A stretch of DNA of 64,000 nt, taken from the NCBI RefSeq assembly GCF_029625215.1, contig NZ_CP121197.1, positions 4,216,001 through 4,280,000 of the forward strand. Direction: 5' to 3'. Of the stretch, positions 28,103-37,777 are shown piece after piece; the stretch's first letter is position 1, and the number at the start of each line of letters is the position of its first letter. The position numbers and the translations under genes were made by a program. This DNA is from Aurantibacillus circumpalustris (lineage in GTDB: Bacteria; Bacteroidota; Bacteroidia; B-17B0; Aurantibacillaceae). The notes beneath the pieces are model-generated. The model was given only the letters and a program-made list of their open reading frames with translations, did no database searches and was not told where the DNA came from.

Positions 28103-28124
28103 CTTAAAATCTTAGTTTTTTGAA

Positions 28125-28643
28125 TTAGGCATTTACTTCTTCCTGTTCTCTTACTAAAAAATCGATTTCGTTCCTAGCAAAAATTTTATTTATATCCACC
28201 AACATCATAAACTTATCGTCTACTTTAATCATGCCATCAACAAAGTCTAAATTTTGTTTCATACCCGTTAATGGAGAGTTTTGAATTTCGCTCTCACTTA
28301 TTTCAAAAACTTCAGATACAGAATCCACAAGAATACCAACAGTGATAGGTTTATTTTCTACCTCAATGTTTACAACAACGATACAAGTGTTTACAGTATG
28401 CGCAATTGAATTCATTCCTAATTTTACACGGGTATCAATAACCGGAAGAGGCTCACCTCTCATATTAACAACACCTTTAACAAAATCAGGCATTTTTGGA
28501 ACTTCCGTTATAACTGGTACTTCTATTATTTCTAGAACGCGAAATACTGGAATGGCTAATAATTCATTGTTTAGTTCGAAAGACAAATATGACCAACTAT
28601 TCGTAACTTCTTGTTTAATGTTTTTTTGAGATTCTGTATTCAT
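28125..28643 (-). CDS. cheW: Chemotaxis coupling protein CheW
   Basis: 172 aa, a single CheW domain (about 18-155: SFELNNELLAIPVFRVLEIIEV, DFVKGVVNMRGEPLPVIDTRVKLGM, VGILVDSVSEVFEI). It bridges chemoreceptors to CheA at the cytoplasmic membrane. The ATG at 28643 is chosen because the promoter -7 box TACATTTG (28668-28675, minus strand) lies between it and the upstream alternative ATG at 28694, which would fall outside the transcript. First gene of the cheW-porin-receptor operon. Confidence 0.93.
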   Translation of the reverse strand: MNTESQKNIKQEVTNSWSYLSFELNNELLAIPVFRVLEIIEVPVITEVPKMPDFVKGVVNMRGEPLPVIDTRVKLGMNSIAHTVNTCIVVVNIEVENKPITVGILVDSVSEVFEISESEIQNSPLTGMKQNLDFVDGMIKVDDKFMMLVDINKIFARNEIDFLVREQEEVNA

Positions 28644-28667
28644 TTGTGTTTTTCTTTTAATTTTCGA

Positions 28668-28675
28668 CAAATGTA
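28668..28675 (-). promoter_or_regulatory. -7 box of cheW operon
   Basis: TACATTTG on the minus strand matches TAnnTTTG and fixes the cheW start at 28643. The -33 region is not obvious. Confidence 0.55.
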
Positions 28676-28694
28676 GTGGGTGATTATGCGCCAT

Positions 28695-29055
28695 GCTAGT
28701 AATGTTCGACCGCGTTTAAGCGACAGGGGGGTAATCCTAGTTTAAACTAAGTGAAAAACACTAGTAGCGTTTAAGTGAAAACCTTATTTCACTCATTGAA
28801 TCATTATAAATACTTCCCAGGATCTATAATTTGTGGCAAAACGAAACCTAAAAAATTACTAATTATTAGGTATCTATGCTCACATAACTCCAATAAAAAA
28901 ACTGAAACGATTTTTATCAGCTCCGGTTTTTAATTTTTGGGTAAATACTTTACTTTTTTGCAAAAAGACTAAAGGCTTTACAGGAAGCGACCAACTTCGT
29001 TATTTTTCAGAAACCTATATTCGTAAACGGCATTTATGGTCACAGTTTTTAAATA
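28695..29055. other. Gene-free stretch upstream of cheW
   Basis: About 360 bp with no credible frame. It holds small A/T-rich inverted repeats (for example CCTAA with TTAGG near 28848-28871) and a ggggggt patch near 28726. It could contain upstream control sites for the cheW operon, but no motif stands out. Confidence 0.35.
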
Positions 29056-29107
29056 AAAAAAATCTCCCTGACTTATACTGTTGTCAGTATAAATCAGGGA
29101 GATTTTT
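29056..29107. terminator. Strong bidirectional hairpin terminator
   Basis: AAAAATCTCCCTGA pairs with TCAGGGAGATTTTT, with an inner TTATACTG/CAGTATAA extension around TTGT. It ends the minus-strand OmpA gene whose stop is at 29153. Confidence 0.9.
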
Positions 29108-29152
29108 AATTGGATAAGTTTTAAAAAATCACTCCAAAGGTTTGACTCTAAC

Positions 29153-30634
29153 TTAATAGGAAGTTTTTAATTCAACCCTTCTGTTTTTTGCTTTTCCTGC
29201 ATTAGTCTTATTATCTGCTATTGGTTTTGTTTCTCCATAACCAACAGGTGTTAGGCGTTCCTCTGAAATACCTTTTGATATTAAATAATTTTTCACCGAT
29301 TCAGTTCTTTTTTGTGAAAGCGTAATGTTGTATGCATCATCGCCGTCGCTATCTGTGTGTCCTTCAATGGTAAGGTTAACCGATTGATTTCTTTTAAGAA
29401 TATCTGCCAAATCATCTAATGCTGAGTTCGAGATTAATTTTAATTTATCGCTATTGGTTTCGAAATAAATTTTTCCGGCAATTAAAGTTATTTTTTGAAC
29501 ATCTAATTTTGGAATTTCAGGACAGCCTTTATTTTCAATAGAACCTTTTGCTGTAGGGCAACGGTCTTCTTTATCAGAAATGCCATCTTTATCGGTATCA
29601 GGACAGCCTTTAAAAACTAATTCTCCAGCTAACTCCGGACAAAGATCTTCTTCATTTACAATACCATCTTTATCAGTATCAATAGCACAACCGTTACCAT
29701 CTACTTTATATCCTGTTTTCGTACCAGGACATTTATCATTGATATCTGCAATACCATCTTTATCACTATCAGGACATCCGTTCAATTCCTTTGGTCCAAA
29801 TACTGTTGGACAACGGTCATCCTTATCCGTAATACCATCCATATCTGTATCAGGACAACCTGCAAGGCTTGGAAGACCGGCAATGTCTTTACACGCATCT
29901 AAATAATCTGCAACACCATCTTTATCAGTATCAATTGGGCAACCAAATTCATCTACAGAAATCCCGGTTGGTGTATCTGAACATTTATCTTTTTTATCGG
30001 GCACACCATCTTTGTCGGTATCTTTTTGTTTTCCAAGATTAAATGTTAATGCTACAGTATGATACAGTTCCATGTCGTTATCTCCACCAGCAGTTACACC
30101 ATCAATATGATCGGCATTCGTGAAAAGAAACGACTCCTGGAGACGCAAAGAAACAACTGGTCCGAATTGAAAACTAAAACCACCACCAACTGTTGGCAAA
30201 GAAAAAACAAAGTGTTCTTTCTGAAGAGAAAAAACTGACTCGTACCAAACTAAACCAGCACCAGCCATTAAATATGGTCTCACAACAGCTGTGGGTTTTG
30301 TAAAGTGAAATCTTACCGCGATGTTTCCAGAGTTGTGGCGCGCTAAAAAATGATTTGGATTCAATGCTGTACCTACCGACGAATGGTCTGTGTATCCAAC
30401 CTCACCTCTTGAAAAAGCTAAAGATAAATCGAAGTAATTGTTTAAATATCGGGACACATTGATGCCAGCAAAGGCATAAGAAGCTTGATCTGTTTGATAA
30501 AATCCGTTACCTAAATCACCCTTATATTGAGCGAGTCCACCGTGAACCCCAAGTGTCCATTTTTTTTCTTCTGTTTGTGTAAATGCTGTGAGTGTTGTTA
30601 AACAACATGCAAGCCAAAGTATTTGTTTTTTCAT
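29153..30634 (-). CDS. OmpA-family protein with beta barrel and TSP3 repeats
   Basis: 493 aa. A signal peptide (1-19) is followed by an N-terminal outer-membrane barrel (about 22-195). Calcium-type thrombospondin-3 repeats (about 203-355, recurring DTDKDGVPD and DKDDRCP) link to a C-terminal OmpA peptidoglycan-binding domain (about 375-493, IYFETNSDKL, IEGHTDSDGDDAYN, LSQKRTESVKNYL, GYGETKP, NRRVEL). It anchors the outer membrane to peptidoglycan. It starts 33 bp after the CsbD stop and so shares the stress-type promoter at 30892-30955. Confidence 0.94.
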   Translation of the reverse strand: MKKQILWLACCLTTLTAFTQTEEKKWTLGVHGGLAQYKGDLGNGFYQTDQASYAFAGINVSRYLNNYFDLSLAFSRGEVGYTDHSSVGTALNPNHFLARHNSGNIAVRFHFTKPTAVVRPYLMAGAGLVWYESVFSLQKEHFVFSLPTVGGGFSFQFGPVVSLRLQESFLFTNADHIDGVTAGGDNDMELYHTVALTFNLGKQKDTDKDGVPDKKDKCSDTPTGISVDEFGCPIDTDKDGVADYLDACKDIAGLPSLAGCPDTDMDGITDKDDRCPTVFGPKELNGCPDSDKDGIADINDKCPGTKTGYKVDGNGCAIDTDKDGIVNEEDLCPELAGELVFKGCPDTDKDGISDKEDRCPTAKGSIENKGCPEIPKLDVQKITLIAGKIYFETNSDKLKLISNSALDDLADILKRNQSVNLTIEGHTDSDGDDAYNITLSQKRTESVKNYLISKGISEERLTPVGYGETKPIADNKTNAGKAKNRRVELKTSY

Positions 30635-30667
30635 TTTATTTATTTTAGAGTTTATGTTTTTTAATCA

Positions 30668-30856
30668 TTATAGATGCAGTATAATTTTGTTTATTTCTTC
30701 TTTTGTTCTTCCGAGTATCAACTCAAGTCTGCCAAGCATCTCGTCCTTTTTTCCGTCAACGAATAACAAATCATTATCGGTTAGTATTGCAAATTTTTGT
30801 TTGAGTTTTCCTTTTACTTCATCCCAATTTCCATGTAGTTCATCCATATTTTTCAT
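30668..30856 (-). CDS. CsbD-like stress protein (first copy)
   Basis: 62-aa CsbD-type protein: [22 protein letters not shown] is the family core, followed by a GKKDEMLGRLELILGRTKEE helix. The family is induced by general stress in many bacteria; its molecular role is unclear. It is first in an operon with the OmpA-TSP3 gene. The promoter carries the composite element (30892-30955), and the 5' leader shares ACCAATTCAC, 11 nt before the ATG, with the second CsbD gene at 54734-54922. The paralogues have the same length and a nearly identical middle. Confidence 0.92.
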   Translation of the reverse strand: MKNMDELHGNWDEVKGKLKQKFAILTDNDLLFVDGKKDEMLGRLELILGRTKEEINKIILHL

Positions 30857-30867
30857 TTTACTATTGT

Positions 30868-30877
30868 GTGAATTGGT
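30868..30877 (-). promoter_or_regulatory. Shared CsbD leader element, copy 1
   Basis: ACCAATTCAC on the minus strand, just upstream of the CsbD start; the identical word is at the same place before the second CsbD gene (54933-54942). Confidence 0.45.
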
Positions 30878-30891
30878 TTATTTCCACAAAG

Positions 30892-30955
30892 CAAAGGTGG
30901 TAAGGTCTAGTAGAGAAAGTATTACAGAGTTCGTCGAATATGTTACATGTTTCAC
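30892..30955 (-). promoter_or_regulatory. Composite stress element, copy 1 (CsbD-OmpA operon)
   Basis: Minus strand: GTGAAACATGTAA (30943-30955), 14 nt, TCTGTAA (30922-30928), 25 nt, CTTTG (30892-30896) inside the -7-like CACCTTTG. The leader to the CsbD ATG is about 30 nt. Confidence 0.8.
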
Positions 30956-31055
30956 GGATTTGTAAAACAGATCGTTTTGTGCACTTCAATTGTAAATATT
31001 AACGCGACAATATCCCTAGGAGCTCTTGATTTTAGGTTAAAAAAACGAATAACGT

Positions 31056-31093
31056 AAAACCCCCTCCGAAAATAATTCGTAAGGGGGTTTTAA
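31056..31093. terminator. Hairpin terminator
   Basis: AAAACCCCCT pairs with AGGGGGTTTT around a CGAA/TTCG inner stem. It lies just after the stop of the minus-strand DUF3494 gene (31107). Confidence 0.85.
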
Positions 31094-31106
31094 AAAAGGG
31101 GTTAAA

Positions 31107-33560
31107 TTATTTGTGCGATATAAGCTTACCAGATTGAATGATTTTATTATTTGTGCTAATAGTATATAAATAAATACCATCTGCAAGTTCGTGTGTTTCG
31201 ATAGCGTTATTTGATTTTGTAAGAATAGAATACATGACTTCTTTACCAAGCAAATTATATATCCTTAGTTCTCCCTTATTAAAAGTGCTATTGTTATCAA
31301 TGGACACGTGTAATGTACTTGAGAAAGGATTAGGATATAAATGGATTGATTTAGAACTGTAATTATCAAATGTATTTATTCCTACATCATTACATTCAAT
31401 AAGAACAGCGTCGATGGATGTTACTGCAGGTGAACAACTACCAGTTATAACCACATTATAATCAGTTCCAAGATCACTTCCTACTACTGGATTAATTAAC
31501 AGGTTAGCTGTATTAGCACCAGAAATACTTCCGCCATCAACAAGATTAACAGAACCTTTTCTCCACTGATAAGTAAGTCCAGCGCCAATAGACGTTACGC
31601 TAAACATAGCTGCACTTCCCAAACACGTGATTTGATCGATAGGTTGAGTTGTTATACTTGCAGATTCATTCACTAACAAAGAATTATTAGCTGAAATAAT
31701 AGAAGGTGTACACATACCCATTACAACCACATTATAATCTAATGCTCCATCAGCTTGTGTGATCGTATTAAAAGTAAGTGTTGGTGTATTTACTCCAGAT
31801 ATATTTCCTGCGTTTAATAAGTTAGTTGTTCCTTTTCTCCACTGGTATGTAAGTGCACCACCGGTAGCTACTACAGAAATGTTTACGAGATCATTTGTGC
31901 AAGAAATCTGATTACTCGCGTTTGAAGTAATACTCGGAGGAGCGTTTACAGTTAGTGAAACATAATTAGAGGTATCGCTTGGAGCAAAAGCTCCGCTCAC
32001 AATCACGTTATAATTTAAAGAAGAATCGCTAACTGCTACCGGATTAATAATTAACGTGGGAGATGTGGCTCCAGAAATATTTCCACCATTTATTAAATTA
32101 ACAGAACCTTTTCTCCATTGGTAAGTAAGATTACTACCAGTAGAATTCACAGTAAAACTAGCAGTTCCAGGAGCACAAAGCGTTTTATTAATAGGTTGTG
32201 TTGTAATATTTGGAGCAAACGCTGTACATCCAGCGGTAACAGTTACGTTAATGGCAGCTGTTCCTACAGAACCGTTAGTAGTTAAAGCGCGTCCGTTTAG
32301 TTCCACACCGGTTGCTAAATTAATAGCGCCATTGTTTGCTACAATTGTTCCTTTAAAATCGGTGTAATTATTTAAATTCACTGCACCATCAACTTTCCAG
32401 AACACATTTTTTGCTTGCGTACCATTCGTTAAAATAACACTGGCATAAGCACTGCTTGATAATGCGCCATTGATAGAAATTACAAAAACCGCGTTCGCAT
32501 TTCCCATTCCGTTTAAAAAAAGTGTATCAACAAAAGTTGTAGCACCATTCATTTGGTAAACGTGTGGAGTAAGTACTAATTTGTTTCCAAATTGAGGAGG
32601 ATAAAGTAAATTAATATCGTAAGGCAAGGTATTGAGGTATGTGTAAAGTGTAAGCAAATCGGCTGCACAAGTACCTGTTGAGACGTCGGCAATAGGGTGA
32701 ATAGACCCACTTACATTTAATGGATTGAAACCTGTAGTTAAGCCTACATTTGTTCCAACATCTCCACCGTTAATAAAACTAATTCCGGTATTAGTAACCG
32801 GCCCGTTTGACGAAAATATACCATAACAACCTGTCGAATTAAGAGTTGGAGACGCTGGTCCTGTTAAATAAGGACTACCACAACCAACTGGCGTAAACGC
32901 TAAAACATCTGAAAGTGTAATTCCACCACTTGTCGTCATGGCTCTACCTTCAAGCGTTGCGCCTGAGGAAAGAGATATCGCGGCATTGTTAGCGATGATC
33001 GTACCTTTCATTTTTGTTCCTGCAGCTAAACTTACCGCACCTTCAACTTTCCAAAATACATTACAGGCCTTGGCACCATTTGCTAAAATCACATTGGCAC
33101 CTGCTGCTGACGCAAAAGTACCACCAATTTTAAAAATAAATATAGCACTCGCATTATTTTGTGCGTCAAGTGTTAATGTGCCATTTAAGGTAGAAGCGGC
33201 AGAGGTTGAATACACTCCTGCGTTTAAAGTTGCGCCATTACCTAATAAAGGTGATGGAAAAAAAGCAGCAACGGTAGCATTTAATTGGTTATAGGCGCTT
33301 AATAGATCGGTAGCACAAAGCGCGCTTGCGCCATTATTATCATTCATAACACCGTTTACATTTCCAAAACCAGTACTTGAGCCATTGTTGGTTCCCACAT
33401 TGCCAGTAATTTGCGAAATACCAATTTGGGTCACCGCACCAATGGAAGTAAATACAGCAAAGCCTGCAGTAGATCCAAGTGTAGGGGCCTGTCCGAATGT
33501 AACACCGGGAAGATTCATTATACCAATGGCTGTTGCCAAATAAAGTAATTTTGTTTTCAT
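31107..33560 (-). CDS. T9SS-exported protein with two DUF3494 and three Ig-like domains
   Basis: 817 aa. The signal peptide is about 1-23 (ending TFGQ). The first DUF3494 (ice-binding family) domain is about 25-228; the second is about 235-450 and belongs to a distinct subtype with PYDINLLYPPQFGNKLVLTPH and NANAVFVISINGA. Three Ig-like repeats of about 85 residues follow (about 455-715, each with a YQWRKG core). A type A T9SS sorting domain is at about 735-817 (LYPNPFSSTLHVSI, DGIYLYTI). DUF3494 proteins bind ice or act as surface adhesins; which applies here is not known. It has its own composite stress element at 33597-33660. Confidence 0.93.
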   Translation of the reverse strand: MKTKLLYLATAIGIMNLPGVTFGQAPTLGSTAGFAVFTSIGAVTQIGISQITGNVGTNNGSSTGFGNVNGVMNDNNGASALCATDLLSAYNQLNATVAAFFPSPLLGNGATLNAGVYSTSAASTLNGTLTLDAQNNASAIFIFKIGGTFASAAGANVILANGAKACNVFWKVEGAVSLAAGTKMKGTIIANNAAISLSSGATLEGRAMTTSGGITLSDVLAFTPVGCGSPYLTGPASPTLNSTGCYGIFSSNGPVTNTGISFINGGDVGTNVGLTTGFNPLNVSGSIHPIADVSTGTCAADLLTLYTYLNTLPYDINLLYPPQFGNKLVLTPHVYQMNGATTFVDTLFLNGMGNANAVFVISINGALSSSAYASVILTNGTQAKNVFWKVDGAVNLNNYTDFKGTIVANNGAINLATGVELNGRALTTNGSVGTAAINVTVTAGCTAFAPNITTQPINKTLCAPGTASFTVNSTGSNLTYQWRKGSVNLINGGNISGATSPTLIINPVAVSDSSLNYNVIVSGAFAPSDTSNYVSLTVNAPPSITSNASNQISCTNDLVNISVVATGGALTYQWRKGTTNLLNAGNISGVNTPTLTFNTITQADGALDYNVVVMGMCTPSIISANNSLLVNESASITTQPIDQITCLGSAAMFSVTSIGAGLTYQWRKGSVNLVDGGSISGANTANLLINPVVGSDLGTDYNVVITGSCSPAVTSIDAVLIECNDVGINTFDNYSSKSIHLYPNPFSSTLHVSIDNNSTFNKGELRIYNLLGKEVMYSILTKSNNAIETHELADGIYLYTISTNNKIIQSGKLISHK

Positions 33561-33596
33561 TTTTTTATTTTTAAAGGTGAATTCGTTTTCACGCTG

Positions 33597-33660
33597 CTAA
33601 GGTCATCATGAATACATTGAGAACCATTACACAACTTTTTCATTTAGTTACATTATTCAC
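33597..33660 (-). promoter_or_regulatory. Composite stress element, copy 2 (DUF3494, two-domain)
   Basis: Minus strand: GTGAATAATGTAA (33648-33660), 14 nt, TGTGTAA (33627-33633), 25 nt, CTTAG (33597-33601, one change from CTTTG). The start codon is about 37 nt further on. Confidence 0.75.
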
Positions 33661-33683
33661 ACACTTTCTAAATCCTGCTTAAA

Positions 33684-33722
33684 AAAAAATCCCCATTCCT
33701 CTTAAAGAAGAATGGGGATTTA
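33684..33722 (-). terminator. Hairpin terminator
   Basis: AAATCCCCATTC pairs with GAATGGGGATTT, followed on the minus strand by a run of nine T. It ends the large DUF3494-Ig gene (stop at 33738). Confidence 0.9.
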
Positions 33723-33737
33723 AAATATTAAATTTGT

Positions 33738-36700
33738 TTATTGACCAATAATTTTTCCAGTTTGAATTACTTTATTGTCATACATGATTCTGTAAAAATA
33801 AGCACCTGGAGCAAGTTTACTCGTGTTTAGTTGCGTTATTTCTTTCGTCACCGTCGAGTGCATTACTTCTACACCTGAAACATCATAAATTTTCATTTCG
33901 CATGTGTTCATTAATGACTCTTTAGTTACCGAAATATTAATCTCATTAGAAAACGGATTCGGGAAAACTTTCACAGTTCCAACTGAATTTTCTTCTTTTT
34001 TTATACCAGTAGGATTCTCACAAAAACATACCCAAAGAATAGCATTGTTTGAAACTACTTGAGGTGAACAAGCTCCAGTGATTACAACGTTGTAATTAGA
34101 AGCTGTATCAGACTGGTTAACTGGGTTAATGGTAAGAATAGATGAATTAGCACCTGAGATGTTTCCACCATTCACTAAATTAACAGTTCCTCTTCTCCAT
34201 TGATAGGTTAATTCTGAACCTGTTGCCATCACAATAAAACTTACTGAACTACCGATGTAACCCATTTGATTGTTTGGTTGTAAGGTAATAACAGGAGCTG
34301 TTTTAACAGTCACTTGTAAGTTAGCTGTAGTTACACTTGGCGCGCATAAACCAGTAATTACTAAATTGTAATTTGAACCTGCGTCACTTGTATTTACAGG
34401 ATTAATAGTCAGTACAGCTGTGTTAGCTCCAGAAATATTTCCGCCATTTACTAAATTAACAGATCCTCTTCTCCATTGAAAAGTTAAACCAGAACCAGTT
34501 ACAGTAACCGGAAGACTCATTGAACTTCCTTCACATACTTTTTGAGTTCCAGGTAACATAACAACGATGGGTGAAACGTTGATCGTTAATGCAACATTTG
34601 CCGAAATTGCATCGGGTGCGCAATCACCATGAACAACTAAGTTATAATCACTCGCAACATCTGCTGTTCCTGCTGGGTTAATAGTCAAGATCGCTGAATT
34701 AGCTCCTGTAATATTGTTTCCGTTTGTGATGTTTGCTGTTCCTTTTCTCCATTGGTAACTTAAATTCGTTCCAGCTGTGGTAACAGAAAAAATAATCGTA
34801 CCTCCAGCACAAATAGTTTGTGAAACAGGTTGAGTTAAGATGGAAGGAGCGGTATTAACTACTAATCCAACGTTTGATGAGATTTGATTAGGTGAACATA
34901 ATCCCGAAACTACAACATTGTAATTCGCTGCCGCATCTGATGATAAAACTGAATTGATAGTAAGCACCGAGCTTGTAGCTCCTGAGGTGGTTCCACCATT
35001 TGTTATATTAGTACTACCTTTTCTCCATTGGTACGTTAATCCTGATCCACTTGCCGTTACAATAAAGTTAACTGGACTACCAGCACAAATAGTTTGTGTT
35101 ACTGGTTGAGCTAAAATTGACGGTGGCGTATTAACCACTAGTGAAACGTTGTTTGAAACAACAGTTGGTGAACAAACTCCTGTTATAACTACATTATAAT
35201 TAGCTAATGCATCGGCAACCGTTACTGAATTAAGAGTAAGTTGTGATGATGTTGCACCAGAAATATTACCACCGTTGCTTAAATTCACAGTTCCAATTCT
35301 CCATTGATAGGCTAAACCTGATCCGGTTACAGTAACAGGGAAATTAACCGTAGAACCAGCACACACTGTTTGTGATACTGGTTGAGTAGAAATTACAGGT
35401 GACGTATTTACTACTAATGATACATTCATTGAAATATCATTCGGTACACAAGATCCTGAAACTAAAACATTGTAATTAGTTCCTGCATCAAGCAAGGTAG
35501 CTGCACTAATATTTAAAGTTGCTGTTGTTACACCAGAAATAGTACCACCATTACTCATGTTAACAGTTCCCTTTCTCCATTGGTAAGTTATACCAGGACC
35601 AGATGCTACAACTGGAAAACTAACCGCACTCCCTGCGCAAACAGTTTGTGATACCGGTTGCGTTGTAATGCTTGGTGAACCATTTACGGTTAAAATAACA
35701 TTTGATGAAGTTTGACTAGGAGCACAAAGACCAGAAATAACTACATTATAGTTTGAAGCCCCATCTACCGCTGCTACTGGATTAATCGTTAAGATAGCCG
35801 AGGTTGCACCAGAAGTCGATCCACCATTTGCAATGTTAACTAAACCTTTTCTCCATTGATAAGTTAAACCAGAACCTGTAACGGTAACAGGAAAATTTAC
35901 ACTCGTTCCAACGCAAACTGTTTGACTTATAGGTTGTGCAGTAATAACAGGAGCTGTATTTACAACTAATGTTACACTTGATGAAGTTTGACTAGGAGAA
36001 CAAAGTCCCGTAATGACTACATTATAATTTGTTCCTGCATCAGCAACAGTTGCTGCTGTGATAGTAAGAGTTCCTGAAGTTGCACCAGAAATATTTCCAG
36101 TGTTCGTTAAATTCACAAGTCCTTTTCTCCATTGATAAGAAATGCCTGTTCCTGTAGCAACCATTGGAAAACTCATGGTAGATCCTGCACAAATAGTTTG
36201 TGAAGATGGTTGTGAAGTAATTGCCGGAGCAGTATTTACAACTAAAGATACATTGGTTGAAGTTTGACTAGGTGTACAAAGTCCTGAAACAATTACATTA
36301 TAATTTGTTGCTGCATCAGCTACTGTTGCTCCTGTAATAGTTAAGTTTGCTGAAGTAGCCCCTGAAATATTTCCAGTATTCGTTAAGTTAACAAGTCCTT
36401 TTCTCCATTGATAAGAAAGTCCTGTACCTGTTGCAACAATTGGAAAACTCACAGTAGCCCCTGCACAAACAGTTTGACTAGCTGCTTGAGCAGTGATAGC
36501 GGGAGCTGTTCCTATAATTAAAGAAGCATTGATTGAAACAACACTTGGAAGATATGTTCCGTTCACTACAACATTATAATCTGATGCAACATCCGTTGAA
36601 GTAGCAGGATTAATAGTAAGTACACTAGAAGTAGCTCCAGCAACATTTCCACCATTCACTAAATTAACTAAACCTTTTCTCCATTGGTAAGTTAAACCAG

Positions 36701-37469
36701 CACCTATAGCGTTAACCGAAAAACTCATAGAACTACCCGTACAAACTGTTTGAGTAACAGGTTGTGTAATAATAGTTGGTGAAGGATTAGAACATGTTGA
36801 AATATAAAGAGTGCTACCATTTACATCCGCAGCACCTGCTGTTGTTAGAGCTCTACCTTGAAGTACAGTACCCGCTCCTAAATTTATTAAAGCGTTGTTT
36901 GCAACAATTGTACCTTTCATAAGAGTTCCAGCACCTGTATTAAAAGCCCCTTCTATTTTCCAAAAAACATTACAGGCTAATGCCCCATTTATTAAGTTGA
37001 CTACGGCGCCTGCATTGGTTGAGAATGCACCCTGCACCTGAATAATAAAGACAGCCCCTGAATTGCTCTGTCCATCTAAGGTAAGAGTTCCATTTAATGA
37101 AGCGGCTGTTGAAATAGAATAAGCCCCAGCAGTAATAACTTGATTGTTACCTAAAATAGGTACCGGAATTAATGTAGCTGCTGTTGTATTTAATTGATTG
37201 TACAAGGTAGTTAAATCAGCTGCACAAAGTGCAGTTGCCGCATCCATTGTGTGAACTACACCGGTTACACCTGTAAAGCCTGAACAAGTTCCATTGTTGG
37301 TACCAACGTCTCCTGTAAATGTTGAAGCACTGATTACATTTAATGGTCCGTTTGTTGAAAACAGAACAAAATTTGCCGTGCTGCCTAGCGTTGGTGCTTG
37401 TCCAAAATTTAATTTCGGAAAACACAAGAGCGCCGTAAAAGTTGCTAGAAGTAAAAATTTGTTTTTCAT
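33738..37469 (-). CDS. T9SS-exported DUF3494 protein with ten Ig-like repeats
   Basis: 1243 aa. The signal peptide is about 1-24 (ending NFGQ). One DUF3494 domain (about 26-225) is followed by ten tandem Ig-like repeats of about 84-90 residues (about 230-1150). Each has the pattern QP..QTVC.G, a YQWR core and a Y-N-V/L-V segment. A type A sorting domain closes the chain (about 1165-1243, VFPNPFSNEINISV). The start is ATG 37469: the longer frame to 37517 runs through the promoter's CTTTG at 37504-37508. Repeat cores are conserved in the protein, so repeat number may vary by recombination. Likely a long surface stalk presenting the DUF3494 head. Confidence 0.93.
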   Translation of the reverse strand: MKNKFLLLATFTALLCFPKLNFGQAPTLGSTANFVLFSTNGPLNVISASTFTGDVGTNNGTCSGFTGVTGVVHTMDAATALCAADLTTLYNQLNTTAATLIPVPILGNNQVITAGAYSISTAASLNGTLTLDGQSNSGAVFIIQVQGAFSTNAGAVVNLINGALACNVFWKIEGAFNTGAGTLMKGTIVANNALINLGAGTVLQGRALTTAGAADVNGSTLYISTCSNPSPTIITQPVTQTVCTGSSMSFSVNAIGAGLTYQWRKGLVNLVNGGNVAGATSSVLTINPATSTDVASDYNVVVNGTYLPSVVSINASLIIGTAPAITAQAASQTVCAGATVSFPIVATGTGLSYQWRKGLVNLTNTGNISGATSANLTITGATVADAATNYNVIVSGLCTPSQTSTNVSLVVNTAPAITSQPSSQTICAGSTMSFPMVATGTGISYQWRKGLVNLTNTGNISGATSGTLTITAATVADAGTNYNVVITGLCSPSQTSSSVTLVVNTAPVITAQPISQTVCVGTSVNFPVTVTGSGLTYQWRKGLVNIANGGSTSGATSAILTINPVAAVDGASNYNVVISGLCAPSQTSSNVILTVNGSPSITTQPVSQTVCAGSAVSFPVVASGPGITYQWRKGTVNMSNGGTISGVTTATLNISAATLLDAGTNYNVLVSGSCVPNDISMNVSLVVNTSPVISTQPVSQTVCAGSTVNFPVTVTGSGLAYQWRIGTVNLSNGGNISGATSSQLTLNSVTVADALANYNVVITGVCSPTVVSNNVSLVVNTPPSILAQPVTQTICAGSPVNFIVTASGSGLTYQWRKGSTNITNGGTTSGATSSVLTINSVLSSDAAANYNVVVSGLCSPNQISSNVGLVVNTAPSILTQPVSQTICAGGTIIFSVTTAGTNLSYQWRKGTANITNGNNITGANSAILTINPAGTADVASDYNLVVHGDCAPDAISANVALTINVSPIVVMLPGTQKVCEGSSMSLPVTVTGSGLTFQWRRGSVNLVNGGNISGANTAVLTINPVNTSDAGSNYNLVITGLCAPSVTTANLQVTVKTAPVITLQPNNQMGYIGSSVSFIVMATGSELTYQWRRGTVNLVNGGNISGANSSILTINPVNQSDTASNYNVVITGACSPQVVSNNAILWVCFCENPTGIKKEENSVGTVKVFPNPFSNEINISVTKESLMNTCEMKIYDVSGVEVMHSTVTKEITQLNTSKLAPGAYFYRIMYDNKVIQTGKIIGQ

Positions 37470-37503
37470 TTGATTTATTTTTTTAGTGATTTTATATTTT
37501 TCA

Positions 37504-37566
37504 CAAAGTTCAATCATTAAAAAAGGGATTTGTTACGTAACAATTTAATTGACTTACACATTTCAC
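37504..37566 (-). promoter_or_regulatory. Composite stress element, copy 3 (DUF3494-Ig10)
   Basis: Minus strand: GTGAAATGTGTAA (37554-37566), 14 nt, TACGTAA (37533-37539), 24 nt, CTTTG (37504-37508). The leader is about 28 nt to the ATG at 37469. Confidence 0.75.
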
Positions 37567-37724
37567 ACTTACACTAAATAATGAGAAAATAGCCTTAATT
37601 CTGGATTATAGGACTAGTTTGCAATGAACTATCTATATTTTATTCGTTAAAATATGACAATTTCATTTAATTAATTCCAAGAAAATTTAATTAAGTAAAA
37701 TAGCTTATAGAAAGTAAAGCGTAA

Positions 37725-37754
37725 AAAAAGCTGTCTGAATTCAGACAGCTTTTT
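37725..37754. terminator. Perfect palindromic terminator
   Basis: AAAAAGCTGTCTGAA is followed directly by its reverse complement TTCAGACAGCTTTTT. It lies 24 bp after the stop of the minus-strand CheB-CheR kinase. Confidence 0.9.
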
Positions 37755-37777
37755 GTTTCATTCAAGATCATGTAATC

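Noticed and set aside
28644-28694. Longer N-terminus of CheW
   Set aside because: The -7 box at 28668-28675 lies within it, so it would not be transcribed from that promoter.
33738-37469. Repetitive DNA as a possible CRISPR-like array
   Set aside because: The periodicity is of about 255-270 bp and encodes Ig-like protein domains; no short direct repeats with unique spacers.
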